Counted from the first letter of the stretch, positions 50,987 to 60,421 are shown. The stretch: DNA of 64,000 nucleotides from Saccharopolyspora rhizosphaerae (GCF_003931915.1 NZ_RSAA01000006.1:167255-231254); one strand, 5' to 3'. Notes: generated from the sequence alone by a model not told the origin. Made by a program: numbers and translations.

Positions 50987-51654
50987 GCTCGTTTACCTCT
51001 CACATCGTCAATGGTCTGGTCGGCGACCAGCCGGTCCAGTTCGGCGATCAGCTCGACCAGTTCGGTGCGCACGGTTTCGGTCGCGGCCACCAGCCCGGCG
51101 CGGCCCTTGCCGCCCGCCGGGGTGATCGGTTCCCCGAACAACACGTCGATCCTGGGTAACAGCCTACGGCCCGCCCCTTCGGGACGGCGCGTGCCCCGGC
51201 ACGCCACCGGCAGGATCTGCGCGCCCGAGGCGCGCGCCAGCCACGCGGCCCCGTGCTGGGCGTTGTCGACGTCACCCGTGCCTCGGGTGCCCTCGGGGAA
51301 CACACCGACGAGCCCGCCGCCCTTGAGCACGCGCACCGCGGTCAGCAGCGGGGTGCGGTCGGGTTCCCCGCGCCGGACGCCGATCTGCCCGATGCGGGTC
51401 AGGAACCAGCCCAGCGCACCCCGGAACATCTCCTGCTTGATCAGGAACACCGCCGGGCGCGGCACCACCCCCAGCAGCAGAGGTCCGTCCAGCAACGAGC
51501 TGTGGTTGGCCACCAGCACGACCGGCCCGCCCCGCGGGACGCGCTCCCGGCCGTGCACCCGCACCCGGAACGGCACCCGCAGCGGCCGGCGGGAGATCCA
51601 CTGGGCGATCCGGTGCAGCCACGCCCACGCCCCGTCGGGGAGGTGCGCGCTCAT
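50983..51654 (-). CDS. 1-acyl-sn-glycerol-3-phosphate acyltransferase family protein (PlsC-like)
   Basis: This 223-residue protein has the acyltransferase motif NHSSLLDG (His-x4-Asp), then a FPEGTRG block and a DVLFGEPI segment. Members transfer acyl chains to lysophosphatidic acid or related lipids at the membrane. It is coupled by overlapping codons to cmk upstream (ATGA) and der downstream (GTGA), a conserved arrangement without a known functional link. Which lysolipid it uses cannot be told from sequence. Confidence 0.9.
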   Translation of the reverse strand: MSAHLPDGAWAWLHRIAQWISRRPLRVPFRVRVHGRERVPRGGPVVLVANHSSLLDGPLLLGVVPRPAVFLIKQEMFRGALGWFLTRIGQIGVRRGEPDRTPLLTAVRVLKGGGLVGVFPEGTRGTGDVDNAQHGAAWLARASGAQILPVACRGTRRPEGAGRRLLPRIDVLFGEPITPAGGKGRAGLVAATETVRTELVELIAELDRLVADQTIDDVRGKRA

Positions 51655-52364
51655 TCCGCGCCCACCAGCAGCCCGCGGGATTCGACGAGCTTGGTGAGCT
51701 GCTCGAGCACGCCCGCGATGTCCAGTTCGGTGCTGTCGAGCTCCACGGCGTCGTCGGCCTGGCGCAGCGGTGCGACCGTGCGGCCGGAGTCCAGGGCGTC
51801 GCGGCGCTGCACGTCCGCGTGGGTGCTCCGCAGGTCGCTGACCCGTCCGTCGGAGACGTCCTGGGCGGTGCGGCGCGCGGCGCGGGCATCGGCCGAGGCC
51901 GTCAGGTACACCTTCAGGCCCGCGTCGGGGACCACGACCGTGCCGATGTCACGGCCTTCGACGACCATGCCGCCGGGATCGGTCCTCGCCTGGGCGATGA
52001 GCTCGCGCTGCAGGGCGACCAGCAGCTCGCGCACCTCGGGGACCGCGGAGACGGCCGACACCGCGCTGGTGACCTCCGGGCCGCGGATCTCGGCCTCGAC
52101 CTCGGCACCCTCGAGCAGCACGGTCGGCGCCAGCGGATCGGTGCCCATGCTCAGCTCGGCGGCGCGGGCCACGCGGACCACCTCGGCGGTGTCGGCGGGG
52201 TCGACCCCGGCACGCAGCACCGCGAGCGTCACCGCCCGGTACATCGCACCGGTGTCGAGGTAGGTCGCGCCGAGCGCCGCCGCCAACTTCTTCGACACCG
52301 TGGACTTGCCGGTGCCCGACGGTCCGTCGAGAGCCACCACTCCACGAAGCCTGGCCTGCGCCAC
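51651..52364 (-). CDS. cmk: (d)CMP kinase
   Basis: This 237-residue P-loop kinase has GPSGTGKST, the YLDTGAMYRA substrate segment, VVEGRDIGTVV and the LID RRDALDSGR. It phosphorylates CMP and dCMP with ATP. The GTG at 52364 is chosen with GAGGAA at nine-base spacing; longer readings extend into the divergent khtT promoter region and are low-complexity. It leads the cmk-plsC-der unit. The divergent khtT-like gene starts about 180 bp away. Confidence 0.95.
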   Translation of the reverse strand: MAQARLRGVVALDGPSGTGKSTVSKKLAAALGATYLDTGAMYRAVTLAVLRAGVDPADTAEVVRVARAAELSMGTDPLAPTVLLEGAEVEAEIRGPEVTSAVSAVSAVPEVRELLVALQRELIAQARTDPGGMVVEGRDIGTVVVPDAGLKVYLTASADARAARRTAQDVSDGRVSDLRSTHADVQRRDALDSGRTVAPLRQADDAVELDSTELDIAGVLEQLTKLVESRGLLVGAE

Positions 52365-52547
52365 GTCGCCGTTCCTCCCCGCTTCAGCTCGCCGTCCCGA
52401 CGGGGCCGCCGGAACCAACCAACCATTCTGCCTGGCCGCCACCGGTGAATCCCAATCGCATCCCGTTGCGGATCGGAACCGGACCGAGACCACATCGCGT
52501 CCCGGGGGGATCAAGGAATAGTCGGCGACACCCTTAAGGTTGCAAGG

Positions 52548-53030
52548 GTGGACGTAACTGTGACTCCGCTGCCGGGGCTCGGCACGCGCCAGGACTTCAC
52601 CACTGGATCCGGTCACCGCGTCGGGGTGATCACCTATCGGGACGGCCGCTTCGAGCTGATCGTCTCGGACCACGAGGACCCGGACAAGGTCGCCGCCTCG
52701 GTCGAGCTGACCAGCACCGAGACCAGCACGCTGGCAGGTCTGCTGGGGGCTCCGCAGCTGGTGGCGAAGCTCTCCGAGCAGCAGCGGGAGGTCGCCGGGG
52801 TCACCACCTGGCAGCTGCCGGTGCCCGCCGGTTCGCCCTACGCGGGCCGCGAGCTGGCGGACACCGAGATGCGCACCCGCACCTCGGTGTCGATCGTCGC
52901 GGTGGTGCGCGACGGCGTGGTCCACCCGTCGCCTCGACCGGACTTCGTCTTCGCCGCGGGCGACCTGGTGGTCGTCGTCGGCACGGCCGACGGCCTGCGC
53001 GCGGCTGAGGAGATCCTCACCCGGGGCTGA
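52548..53030 (+). CDS. khtT: KhtT-like RCK_C (TrkA-C) regulatory subunit of a cation antiporter
   Basis: This 160-residue cytoplasmic protein has an N-terminal region of unknown type and a C-terminal RCK_C domain from about 75. That domain shows LPVPAGSPYAGRELADTEMR, SIVAVVRDG and FAAGDLVVVVG. In Bacillus, KhtT gates the KhtU potassium/proton antiporter and its RCK_C domain binds c-di-AMP. The next gene encodes the transporter. GTG 52548 follows AAGG. The symbol is given by analogy with the pair; orthology is likely but not proven here. Confidence 0.82.
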   Translation: MDVTVTPLPGLGTRQDFTTGSGHRVGVITYRDGRFELIVSDHEDPDKVAASVELTSTETSTLAGLLGAPQLVAKLSEQQREVAGVTTWQLPVPAGSPYAGRELADTEMRTRTSVSIVAVVRDGVVHPSPRPDFVFAAGDLVVVVGTADGLRAAEEILTRG

Positions 53031-53116
53031 GCGGACGAGCAGCGAACGAGCAGCGGAGGTCGACGCCGACCGACCGTCACAACTCCATACGCAGGGAACA
53101 CGCGAGAGGAAACACG

Positions 53117-54292
53117 GTGCACGACACGGCGATCTCCCTTATCGAGCTGGGAGCGGTTTTCTTCGGTCTCGGCATCCTGGGGAGGCTCGCGTGGAAGATC
53201 GGCATATCACCGATCCCGCTGTACCTGCTGGGTGGAGTTGCGTTCGGCACCGGCGGTTTCGTGCCGCTGCACGGCATCCAACCGTTCACCCACATCGCCT
53301 CCGAGATCGGCGTGGTGCTCCTGCTGCTCTTACTCGGGCTGGAGTACTCGGCCGGCGAACTGGTCACCGGGCTGCGCCGGTCGTGGGTGGCGGGGCTGGT
53401 CGACATCGTGCTCAACGCCGCGCCTGGCGCGATCGTCGCGCTGGCGCTCGGCTGGGGGCCGATCGGCGCGCTGGCGATGGCCGGCGTCACCTACATCTCC
53501 TCGTCCGGCATCGTCGCCAAGGTGCTGGGCGACCTCGGCAGGCTCGGTAACCGCGAAACACCGGTGATCCTGTCGATCCTGGTCTTCGAAGACCTCGCGA
53601 TGGCCGTCTACCTGCCGATCTTGACCGCGCTGCTGGCCGGCGTGAGCTTCGTGGGCGGGATGACCGCGGTGGGCATCTCGCTGCTGGTGATCACGGTGGT
53701 GCTGGTGATCGCGCTGCGCTTCGGCAAGTACGTCTCCGCGCTGGTCGACAGCCCCGACCCCGAGGTCTTCCTGCTGCGGCTGCTCGGCGCCGCGCTGCTG
53801 GTGGCGGGCCTGGCCTCGGAGCTGCAGGTGTCGGCGGCGGTCGGCGCCTTCCTGCTCGGCATCGCGATCTCCGGGTCCACCGCGCAGAACGCGACCCGCA
53901 TGCTCGAGCCGCTGCGCGACCTGTTCGCCGCGGTGTTCTTCGTCGTCTTCGGCCTCAACACCGACCCGGTGCAGATCCCGCCGGTGCTGCCGGTCGCGCT
54001 GGGCCTGGCCGTGCTGACCTGCTTCACGAAGGTGCTCACCGGCTGGTTCGCGGCCCGCATGCAGGGCGTGGCCCGGATGGGTCGGCTGCGCGCAGGTGCG
54101 GCACTCGTGGCGCGCGGCGAGTTCTCCATCGTCATCGCGGGCCTGGCGGTCGCCTCCGGCGCCGTGGACAGCAAGCTCGCAGCCCTGGCCACGGCCTACG
54201 TCCTGCTCATGGCCATCATCGGCCCGGTCGCCGCGCGCGTCGTCGAACCGCTCGGCCGCGCCTTCTTCACCCGCAAACCCCAAACCGTCTGA
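53117..54292 (+). CDS. khtU: KhtU-like CPA2 cation:proton antiporter
   Basis: This 391-residue membrane protein has about twelve helices of the CPA2/KefB type. It has ISPIPLYLLGGV, the LLLLGLEYSAGEL motif, ISSSGIVAKVLGDL, VFEDLAMAVYLP with the functional acidic residue, and the late ARGEFSIVIAG segment. It lacks the C-terminal RCK domain found in KefB, consistent with regulation by the separate KhtT-like protein encoded 86 bp upstream. It probably exports potassium in exchange for protons under alkaline or osmotic stress. The GTG start is preceded by GAGAGGA. Confidence 0.87.
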   Translation: MHDTAISLIELGAVFFGLGILGRLAWKIGISPIPLYLLGGVAFGTGGFVPLHGIQPFTHIASEIGVVLLLLLLGLEYSAGELVTGLRRSWVAGLVDIVLNAAPGAIVALALGWGPIGALAMAGVTYISSSGIVAKVLGDLGRLGNRETPVILSILVFEDLAMAVYLPILTALLAGVSFVGGMTAVGISLLVITVVLVIALRFGKYVSALVDSPDPEVFLLRLLGAALLVAGLASELQVSAAVGAFLLGIAISGSTAQNATRMLEPLRDLFAAVFFVVFGLNTDPVQIPPVLPVALGLAVLTCFTKVLTGWFAARMQGVARMGRLRAGAALVARGEFSIVIAGLAVASGAVDSKLAALATAYVLLMAIIGPVAARVVEPLGRAFFTRKPQTV

Positions 54293-54675
54293 GCACCGGG
54301 TCAGCCACCAGCTCGCCGCCCTCGGGCCCAGACCGGCGCGCAGCGTCCCCGGCTCGGGACTCGGACCACTCCGGCGATCCGGGCAAGGCACCGCGAGATC
54401 AAGCACGGCGGTGGTGATCGGGCGGGGCGAGCTGGGAGGGAACCCCTCGCCCTCTCCTGACCGACACCGGGTCGGGCCCGGGGCTGCGGTGTCGGGCGAA
54501 ACCGAGGTGTGGGGGTCAGCCGTCATCGCCGCAGGTTCTGAGCTGCTTCGTGGCGAGCCACCAGGACGCTCAGGCCGTCACCCGCACCGCCACGCACAAG
54601 TCGAGCGATCGACAGGCCTTGCAGCGCAGGAGAGCCGCGGCAGGAGTTCCTGCCGCGGCTCTGCGCTTCACCAGC
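54293..54675. other. intergenic region between convergent khtU and rluB
   Basis: No gene is supported in these 383 bp. A perfect 15-bp hairpin lies at 54631-54662 next to the rluB stop. The rest shows no pattern beyond local GC bias. Confidence 0.5.
54631..54662. terminator. 15-bp perfect hairpin downstream of rluB
   Basis: AGAGCCGCGGCAGGA (54631-54645) and its exact complement (54648-54662) are separated by only GT, so the actual loop opens a few inner pairs. It is 13 bp from the rluB stop and probably ends the scp-rluB transcript. Confidence 0.7.
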
Positions 54676-55449
54676 TCACATGCCGACGATCTTGTAGAGC
54701 GAGGCGACTTCCTGGCGGTTCAGCGGGCGGATGGCACCCGGGCGCTCGGAGGTCAGCTGAACGTCGCCGATGCGGGTGCGCACCAGGCGTTGCACCGGGT
54801 GGCCGACGTGCTTGAGCAACCGGCGCACGATGCGCTTGCGGCCCTCGTGCAGCACGACCTCCACCAGCGCGCGGTTCTGGTTCTGGTCGACCAGCTTGAA
54901 GCGGTCCACCTTCACCGGGCCGTCCTCCAGCTCCACACCCGCGCGGAGCCGCTTGCCGAGGTCCTTCGGGATCGGCCCGATCACCTCGGCCATGTAGGTC
55001 TTGCGCACCTTGTAGGACGGGTGCATCAGCCGGTTGGCGAGCTCGCCGTCGTTGGTGATCAGAAGGAGACCCTCGGTGTCTTGGTCCAGCCGACCGACGT
55101 GGAACAGCTTGCCATGCCGTTCGCTCAGGTAGTCACCGATGCACGGGCGGCCCTGGTCGTCGGACATGGTGCACAGGATGCCGGTGGGCTTGTTGAGCAG
55201 CAGGTGCGTCAGGTTGTTGTTGGTCATCACGCGGCTGCCGTCGACGTGGATGACCGCGGTCTCGGGGTCGACGCGGCGGCCCAGCTCCACGACCACCTCT
55301 CCGTCGACCTCGATGCGCCCTTCGAGGATCATCTCCTCGGCAGCCCGCCGAGACGCGACACCCGCCTGCGACAGCACCTTCTGCAAGCGCACCCCTTCTT
55401 CGCTGGGGTGCTTCGCGGCACTGGACGGGGAACGGCGTTCAGACGTCAT
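54676..55449 (-). CDS. rluB: 23S rRNA pseudouridine synthase, RluB/RsuA family
   Basis: This 257-residue protein has an N-terminal S4 RNA-binding domain (RLQKVLSQAGVASRRAAEEMI) and the pseudouridine synthase domain. The catalytic aspartate lies in GRLDQDTEGLLL, and LNKPTGILCT and HEGRKRIVRRL are also present. It isomerises uridine in 23S rRNA helix regions. The ATG at 55449 overlaps the scpB end by 11 bp, so the genes are coupled; the scpA-scpB-rluB order is widespread. Confidence 0.93.
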   Translation of the reverse strand: MTSERRSPSSAAKHPSEEGVRLQKVLSQAGVASRRAAEEMILEGRIEVDGEVVVELGRRVDPETAVIHVDGSRVMTNNNLTHLLLNKPTGILCTMSDDQGRPCIGDYLSERHGKLFHVGRLDQDTEGLLLITNDGELANRLMHPSYKVRKTYMAEVIGPIPKDLGKRLRAGVELEDGPVKVDRFKLVDQNQNRALVEVVLHEGRKRIVRRLLKHVGHPVQRLVRTRIGDVQLTSERPGAIRPLNRQEVASLYKIVGM

Positions 55450-56425
55450 CGATCGATTCCACTTCGGGCAACAGGGGTGCGAGCGGCGGCAGGTCCTTGA
55501 GCGACGACAGCCCCAGCCGTTCCAGGAACAGCTCCGTCGTGCAGTACAGGATGCCGCCCGTCTCCGGGTCGGTGCCGGCCTCTGCGATCAGGCCGCGCCC
55601 CACCAGGGTACGGACAACGCCGTCGACGTTCACACCCCGTACCGCGGCGACGCGGGAACGCGTCACCGGCTGCCGGTAGGCGATGACCGCCAGCGTCTCC
55701 AGCGCGGCCCGGGTCAGCTTGGTGCGCTGCCCGTCGAGCAGGTAGCGCTCGACGTAGGGCGCGTACTTCTCGCGGGAGTAGAACCGCCAGCCGTCGCCGA
55801 CGTAGCGGAGGTCGATCCCGCGCTCGTTCTCGGCGTAGCCCTCGGACAGCCGCCGCAGCGCCGAGCGGACCCGCGCCACGGGCTGCTCCAGCGTCTCCGC
55901 GAGCAGCTCCTCCCCCGCCGGCACGTCGACGACCAGCAGCAACGCCTCCAGCGCGGCGTCGAGCGCGGAGTCCTCGGTCAGGTCCGGAGCCCCAGGCGTC
56001 TCCACGCCCTCACCAGCACCGTCCTCCTCCGACTCCGAGCCGGGGGAGTCCTCGGCCTCGTCGCCGGAACTGCGCTCAGCAGCCGGAGGGGAGGTCGCAG
56101 TGGACGCCTCCCCACTCGACTCAGGAGCGGAAGCTCCCGTGGGGACCTCGCCGTCCGCGGATCCCGCGACCTCGGGAGCAGAATTCCCAGCCGAAACCTC
56201 CCCACCCGGATCAGAGGCGGAAGCTCCCGTCGGAACGTCGACGTCCTCGGATCCCGCGCTCTCGCCCGTTTCCTGAGGGACGGAGGCTTCAGCCGGAACC
56301 TCCTCGCCCCGCTCGGGAGCCGGAGTTCCGTCCGCAGCGTTGGCGGCCTCCGACGACGTCGAGGCTTCCTCCGGGTCGTGGGGGACGGCGGTTCCGGTGG
56401 GGAACTCGGATTCCTCGGCAGGCAT
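55439..56425 (-). CDS. scpB: segregation and condensation protein ScpB with long acidic N-terminal extension
   Basis: The conserved ScpB winged-helix core spans about residues 150-328, with LTEDSALDAALEALLLVVD, LTRAALETLAVIAYRQPVTR and GRGLIAEAGTDPETG. ScpB dimers bind ScpA and SMC in chromosome condensation. The first roughly 148 residues are a low-complexity, acidic Pro/Ser/Ala/Glu-rich extension with a 30-residue internal repeat: VPTGASA at 64-70 and 94-100, 90 bp apart in DNA. Typical ScpB is under 250 residues. ATG 56425 overlaps the scpA stop (TGATG). No internal start near the core has an obvious ribosome site. Confidence 0.9.
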   Translation of the reverse strand: MPAEESEFPTGTAVPHDPEEASTSSEAANAADGTPAPERGEEVPAEASVPQETGESAGSEDVDVPTGASASDPGGEVSAGNSAPEVAGSADGEVPTGASAPESSGEASTATSPPAAERSSGDEAEDSPGSESEEDGAGEGVETPGAPDLTEDSALDAALEALLLVVDVPAGEELLAETLEQPVARVRSALRRLSEGYAENERGIDLRYVGDGWRFYSREKYAPYVERYLLDGQRTKLTRAALETLAVIAYRQPVTRSRVAAVRGVNVDGVVRTLVGRGLIAEAGTDPETGGILYCTTELFLERLGLSSLKDLPPLAPLLPEVESIDDV

Positions 56426-57330
56426 CAGCCGTACTCCTCTTCTTCCTGACTGGCGCGCTGCGCCTCGGCCGCGGCCTGCGCCTCGGCGAGGGAGCCGCCG
56501 ATCCAGGTCACCTGCAACTCGCCGAGCGGGCTCTCCTGCTCGAACTGCAGCACCTTCTCCCGGTACAGCTCCAGCAGCGCCAGGAACCGCGCCACCACCT
56601 CGATGGTGTGGCCGCAGTCCGACACCAGGTCGGTGAAGGTCAGCGTGCCCTTCTCGGCCAGCCGCACCCGCATCAGCGCCGCGTGCTCGCGCACCGAGAC
56701 GCCGTGCTGGTGGAGGTGGTCCAGCGACACGGTGGGCGGTGGCTTGGGCCGGAAGACCGAGGCGGCGATCTCGGCGAACCGCTGCGGGTTCACGCCGATC
56801 ACCACTTCGGGCAGCAGGTTCTCGTAGCGCTCCTCCACCGACACCGAGCGCGGGTAGCGGCGCAGCGCACCGGCTTCCAACTCGCCGAACAGCGCTGCCA
56901 CCTGCTTGTAGGCGCGGTACTGCAGCAGCCGCGCGAACAGCAGGTCGCGAGCTTCCAGCAGCGCCAGGTCGGCTTCGTCCTCGACCTCGGCGGCCGGCAA
57001 CAGCCGGGCGGCCTTGAGGTCCAGCAGGGTCGCGGCGACCACCAGGAACTCGGTGGTCTCGTCCAAGTCCCACGACTCGCCGAGCGCGCGCGTGTAGGCG
57101 ATGAACTCGTCGGTGACCTTGTGCAACGCCACCTCGGTGACGTCGAGTTCGTGCGCGGAGATCAGCTGCAGCAGCAGGTCGAAGGGCCCCTCGAAGTTCT
57201 CCAGCCGCACGGTGAACCGGCCGTCACCGGACTGCGCTTCAGCCTCCGCTGACGACGATTCCTGCGGTGCTGCTTCGGCCCCGGCGTCGGACGGTGCGCG
57301 TTCGGCGTCGGGGTGCGGGGCATCGATCAC
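56425..57330 (-). CDS. scpA: segregation and condensation protein ScpA
   Basis: This 301-residue kleisin bridges SMC heads with ScpB. An N-terminal acidic tail of about 37 residues precedes the conserved FTVRLENFEGPFDLLLQLI. EFLVVAATLLDLKAARLLP follows, then the C-terminal winged helix VSDCGHTIEVVARFLALLEL. The GTG start overlaps the preceding RHH gene stop (GTGA). It lies in the parA-like/RHH/scpA/scpB/rluB operon, linking an orphan ParA to the SMC complex. Confidence 0.94.
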   Translation of the reverse strand: MIDAPHPDAERAPSDAGAEAAPQESSSAEAEAQSGDGRFTVRLENFEGPFDLLLQLISAHELDVTEVALHKVTDEFIAYTRALGESWDLDETTEFLVVAATLLDLKAARLLPAAEVEDEADLALLEARDLLFARLLQYRAYKQVAALFGELEAGALRRYPRSVSVEERYENLLPEVVIGVNPQRFAEIAASVFRPKPPPTVSLDHLHQHGVSVREHAALMRVRLAEKGTLTFTDLVSDCGHTIEVVARFLALLELYREKVLQFEQESPLGELQVTWIGGSLAEAQAAAEAQRASQEEEEYG

Positions 57331-57683
57331 TCGCCGGACTCCCGCAGGTGCCGGACCAGGACCGAGTCCGCACCGTGCTCGGTGAAGTCGGTCAGCAGCA
57401 CGGCGATCGCCTCGCGCACGACGCGGCCGCGGTCCACGGCGATGCCGTGGTCCGCCCGCAACGCGAGCCGCGCCTGCTCCAAGCCCAACAACTCCTCGTC
57501 GGACACGTACACGGTGATCTTCGCATCGTGCTTGCGCCGCCCCGAACCCGACCGAGCCCGCTTCCGCTCCGCGGGAGGGCCCACCGGTTTCGGATCGTCC
57601 TGCGGCGCCGGGGCCTGATCCGTGCGAGGAACAGTAGTACGGAAGAGTTCAGCCGCGCCGGGCAGGGCGACCCGACGCGTCAT
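57327..57683 (-). CDS. small ribbon-helix-helix-like protein between parA-like and scpA
   Basis: This 118-residue basic protein has a disordered, Pro/Arg-rich N-terminal half. The C-terminal half KITVYVSDEELLGLEQARLA, then VDRGRVVREAIAVLLTDF, resembles a ribbon-helix-helix DNA-binding fold: one strand and two helices. Its ATG overlaps the ParA-like stop and its stop overlaps the scpA start, so it is made in step with both. Small RHH proteins often partner ParA ATPases as centromere binders. That role is proposed here from position and fold only. Confidence 0.65.
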   Translation of the reverse strand: MTRRVALPGAAELFRTTVPRTDQAPAPQDDPKPVGPPAERKRARSGSGRRKHDAKITVYVSDEELLGLEQARLALRADHGIAVDRGRVVREAIAVLLTDFTEHGADSVLVRHLRESGE

Positions 57684-58621
57684 CGAGCGATCACCTCGCG
57701 GGCCAACGCCCGGTAGGCCTGAGCGCCGGCCGACCGCGGCGCCCACCTGGTGATCGGTTCCCCGGCCACGGTGGTCTCCGGGAAGCGGACGGTCCGGTTG
57801 ATCACCGAGTCGTACACCACGTCGCCGAAGGCCTCCACCACGCGCTGCATGACCTCGCGGGAGTGCAGCGTGCGCGGGTCGAACATCGTCGCCAGGATGC
57901 CGCTGATCTCCAGCTTCGGGTTGAGCCGCTCGCGCACCTTCTCGATGGTGTCGATCAGCAGCGCCACCCCGCGCAGGCTGAAGAACTCGCACTCCAGCGG
58001 GATGATCACGCCGTCCGCGGCGGCCAGCGCGTTGACGGTGAGCAGCCCGAGCGAGGGTTGGCAGTCGACCAGGACGTAGTCGTACTCCTCGATCGACTGG
58101 CGCAGCACCCGGTGCAGCGTCTGCTCCCGGCCCACCTCGGTGACCAGCTGGACCTCGGCGGCGGAGAGGTCGATGTTGCTGGGCAGCAGGTCCATGCCCT
58201 CCACGGTCGTGCGGCGCACCACGTCCTCGACGGTGACACCGCGCTCCATGATGACGTTGTAGATGGTCTGCTCCAGCTGGTGCGGCTGAACGCCCAAGCC
58301 GACCGAAAGCGCGCCCTGCGGGTCGAAATCCACCAACAGCACCCGACGCCCGTGTTCGGCCAGCGCGGCACCGAGGTTGATCGTCGACGTGGTCTTGCCG
58401 ACTCCGCCTTTCTGGTTGCACATGGCCAGCACCGACGCGGGACCGTGGTGGTCCAGCAGCGGCGGCTCGGGGATGTGCCGGAGCGGGCGACCGGTGGGTC
58501 CGAGACCGCTGGCGTCCTGGGGCTGATCGGCGCTGACCTCAGGGTCCGTGGTCTCGGGGGCGATGCTCAGGTCGACCGCTCCTCGAGGCCGCCGCGAGGC
58601 GGAAGGATGCGGCAACGACAT
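57680..58621 (-). CDS. ParA/Soj-family ATPase (orphan, scpA-linked)
   Basis: This 313-residue protein has the deviant Walker A KGGVGKTTST at about 71-80, VDFDPQGALSVGLG and the YVLVDCQPSLG Walker B region, followed by the usual ParA C-terminus (EVMQRVVEAFGDVV). It has about 60 residues of extra N-terminal sequence. It is not next to parB or the origin and lies at the head of the scpA/scpB operon, like Rv1708 in Mycobacterium. A role with SMC in segregation is likely but not proven. AAGGAG precedes the ATG. Confidence 0.9.
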   Translation of the reverse strand: MSLPHPSASRRPRGAVDLSIAPETTDPEVSADQPQDASGLGPTGRPLRHIPEPPLLDHHGPASVLAMCNQKGGVGKTTSTINLGAALAEHGRRVLLVDFDPQGALSVGLGVQPHQLEQTIYNVIMERGVTVEDVVRRTTVEGMDLLPSNIDLSAAEVQLVTEVGREQTLHRVLRQSIEEYDYVLVDCQPSLGLLTVNALAAADGVIIPLECEFFSLRGVALLIDTIEKVRERLNPKLEISGILATMFDPRTLHSREVMQRVVEAFGDVVYDSVINRTVRFPETTVAGEPITRWAPRSAGAQAYRALAREVIAR

Positions 58622-58795
58622 GGCGATCTGACTCCTTCGGTACCGGTGGCGATCGATCGCAGCCTAAGTCGCTTCAACGACCTGCGGCAACGTGCCTCGC
58701 CGTGGTGTCGGCAATTGGATCGGCGGAAGTTCGTGATCCCGCTGTGATCAAGATCTACCGCGTGGTTCGATCACGCGCATGCGCACGTGGTGATC

Positions 58796-59743
58796 TCACC
58801 CCGAAAGATGGGCGCGCGGGTGCGCGGTGGCGTAGACCTCCCGGAGCGTGTTGACCGTGACCAGCGTGTAGACCTGCGTGGTCGTCACCGAGGCGTGCCC
58901 GAGGAGTTCCTGCACGACGCGGACGTCGGCACCCCCTTCCACCAGGTGCGTGGCGAAGGAGTGGCGCAGCACGTGCGGCGAGACCGGTTCGGCGATCCCG
59001 GCCCGCTCCGCGGCCGCTTTCAACGCGTTCCACGCGCTCTGCCGGGAAAGTCCGGTACCGCGGGAGTTCAGGAACACGGCCGAACTGCCCCGCCCGCGCG
59101 CCACGAGGACCGGCCTCGCCCGGACCAGGTAGGCCTCGAGCGCGGCCAGCGCGGGACGACCGATCGGCACCAGGCGTTGCCTGCCACCTTTCCCGTCGAG
59201 CAGCACGGTTCGATCCGCGCGGTGGACGTCGTCGAGGTCGAGACCCACCGCCTCGGAGATGCGCGCCCCGGTGGAGTACAGCAGCTCCAGCAACGCGCGG
59301 TCCCGCAGCCCGCGCGGATCGTCACCACCGGCGTGCTCCAAGAGCTTCCCCACGTCGGCGACCGGAAGCGCCTTCGGCAGCCGCTTCGGCGGGCTCGGCG
59401 GCGTGACGTCACGTGCCACGTCCACCGCGACCCTGCCCTCGGCGTGGGCGAAGCGGTGCAACCCGCGGGCGGCCACCAGAGCACGCGCCGCCGACGAGGA
59501 CGCCAGCGGCGGCCTGCCCTCGACGCCCTCGCGCAACTGCGCCAGGAATTCCGACAGGTGCTCGGCGCGCACACCCTCGAGCTCGGAAACCCCTTGCGCC
59601 ACCAGGAATTCCGCGTACCTGCGCAGATCACGGGCGTAGGAGTCCAGCGTGCTGCGCGCGGTTCCGCGCTCCACCGCGAGGTGGTCGAGGTACTCGCCGA
59701 CCGCGGTGCGCAACCCCGGCGGCAGCGATTCGAACCCCCTCAC
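58796..59743 (-). CDS. xerD: site-specific tyrosine recombinase XerD
   Basis: This 315-residue recombinase has an N-terminal SAM-like core-binding domain ([22 protein letters not shown]) and a catalytic domain with all expected residues. The first Arg lies in [10 protein letters not shown], the His-x-x-Arg in [13 protein letters not shown], the His in [11 protein letters not shown] and the Tyr in VYTLV. XerD acts with XerC at dif to resolve chromosome dimers. The GTG at 59743 overlaps the NUDIX gene stop (GTGA). Its genomic place beside pyrG and scpA is that of actinobacterial XerD rather than of a phage integrase. Confidence 0.95.
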   Translation of the reverse strand: MRGFESLPPGLRTAVGEYLDHLAVERGTARSTLDSYARDLRRYAEFLVAQGVSELEGVRAEHLSEFLAQLREGVEGRPPLASSSAARALVAARGLHRFAHAEGRVAVDVARDVTPPSPPKRLPKALPVADVGKLLEHAGGDDPRGLRDRALLELLYSTGARISEAVGLDLDDVHRADRTVLLDGKGGRQRLVPIGRPALAALEAYLVRARPVLVARGRGSSAVFLNSRGTGLSRQSAWNALKAAAERAGIAEPVSPHVLRHSFATHLVEGGADVRVVQELLGHASVTTTQVYTLVTVNTLREVYATAHPRAHLSG

Positions 59744-60387
59744 CGGGCGGCGAAGCGCTGCGGCCGGTCGATCCACTCGGCGTCGGCCGGGCGGGGCTGC
59801 ACGACGCCGTCGCGAGCCGCCTTGGCGGCCAGCAGGCCCGCCACCGTCGGGCCGTTGACGATCTCCCCTGCCAGCGCCATCCGCACCACCTCGGCCAGCG
59901 GGAACCGCTCGATGACGAGGTCGGCCTCCTCGTCGCCGACGGCGTCGGGACGGCTCACCTCGGACAGCCCGGTGGCCAGGAAGACCCGGACGACCTCGTC
60001 GGTGAACCCGGGCGAGGTGGCCACGTCGACCAGCACCGACCACTCCTCGGCCGCGAGCCCCGCCTCCTCGGCGAGCTCGCGTTGCGCCGTGCGCACCGGG
60101 TGCTCGCCGGAGACGTCCAGCAAGCCCGCCGGCAGCTCCCACAGCCTGCGACCGAGCGGATAGCGGTACTGGTGCACCAGCACGACCCGCTCCTGGTCGT
60201 CGACCGCGACGATCGCCACCGCCCCGAAGTGCTCGACGACCTCCCTGCGCGCGTGACCGCCGCCGGGCATGCCGACCTCGTCCGCCCGCAGCGCCAGGAT
60301 CCGTCCGACGTAGACGTCCTCGCTGCTCAGCGTGGTGAACTCGTGCTCTCCGTTGGTGCGCGTGACACCGCTACCCGTGGTCTCCAC
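59740..60387 (-). CDS. NUDIX hydrolase, ADP-ribose pyrophosphatase type
   Basis: This 215-residue protein has the ADP-ribose pyrophosphatase form of the NUDIX box, with PAGLLD before the helix and REPlike Glu-rich [11 protein letters not shown] for the metal ions. [13 protein letters not shown] and [14 protein letters not shown], which dock ADP-ribose, are also present. It probably hydrolyses ADP-ribose to AMP and ribose 5-phosphate. The GTG at 60387 has GGGTGGGG upstream; a GTG at 60396 sits on top of the ribosome site and is less likely. It follows pyrG in the same direction and overlaps xerD. Confidence 0.9.
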   Translation of the reverse strand: METTGSGVTRTNGEHEFTTLSSEDVYVGRILALRADEVGMPGGGHARREVVEHFGAVAIVAVDDQERVVLVHQYRYPLGRRLWELPAGLLDVSGEHPVRTAQRELAEEAGLAAEEWSVLVDVATSPGFTDEVVRVFLATGLSEVSRPDAVGDEEADLVIERFPLAEVVRMALAGEIVNGPTVAGLLAAKAARDGVVQPRPADAEWIDRPQRFAAR

Positions 60388-60421
60388 GAACCCCACCCTA
60401 GATCCGATCGCCCGCGCGTGA

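Noticed and set aside
58622-58795. parS or dif site between the parA-like gene and xerD
   Set aside because: A GCGCATGCGC palindrome is present, but there is no match to the parS consensus and no dif-like 28-bp arrangement that I could support.
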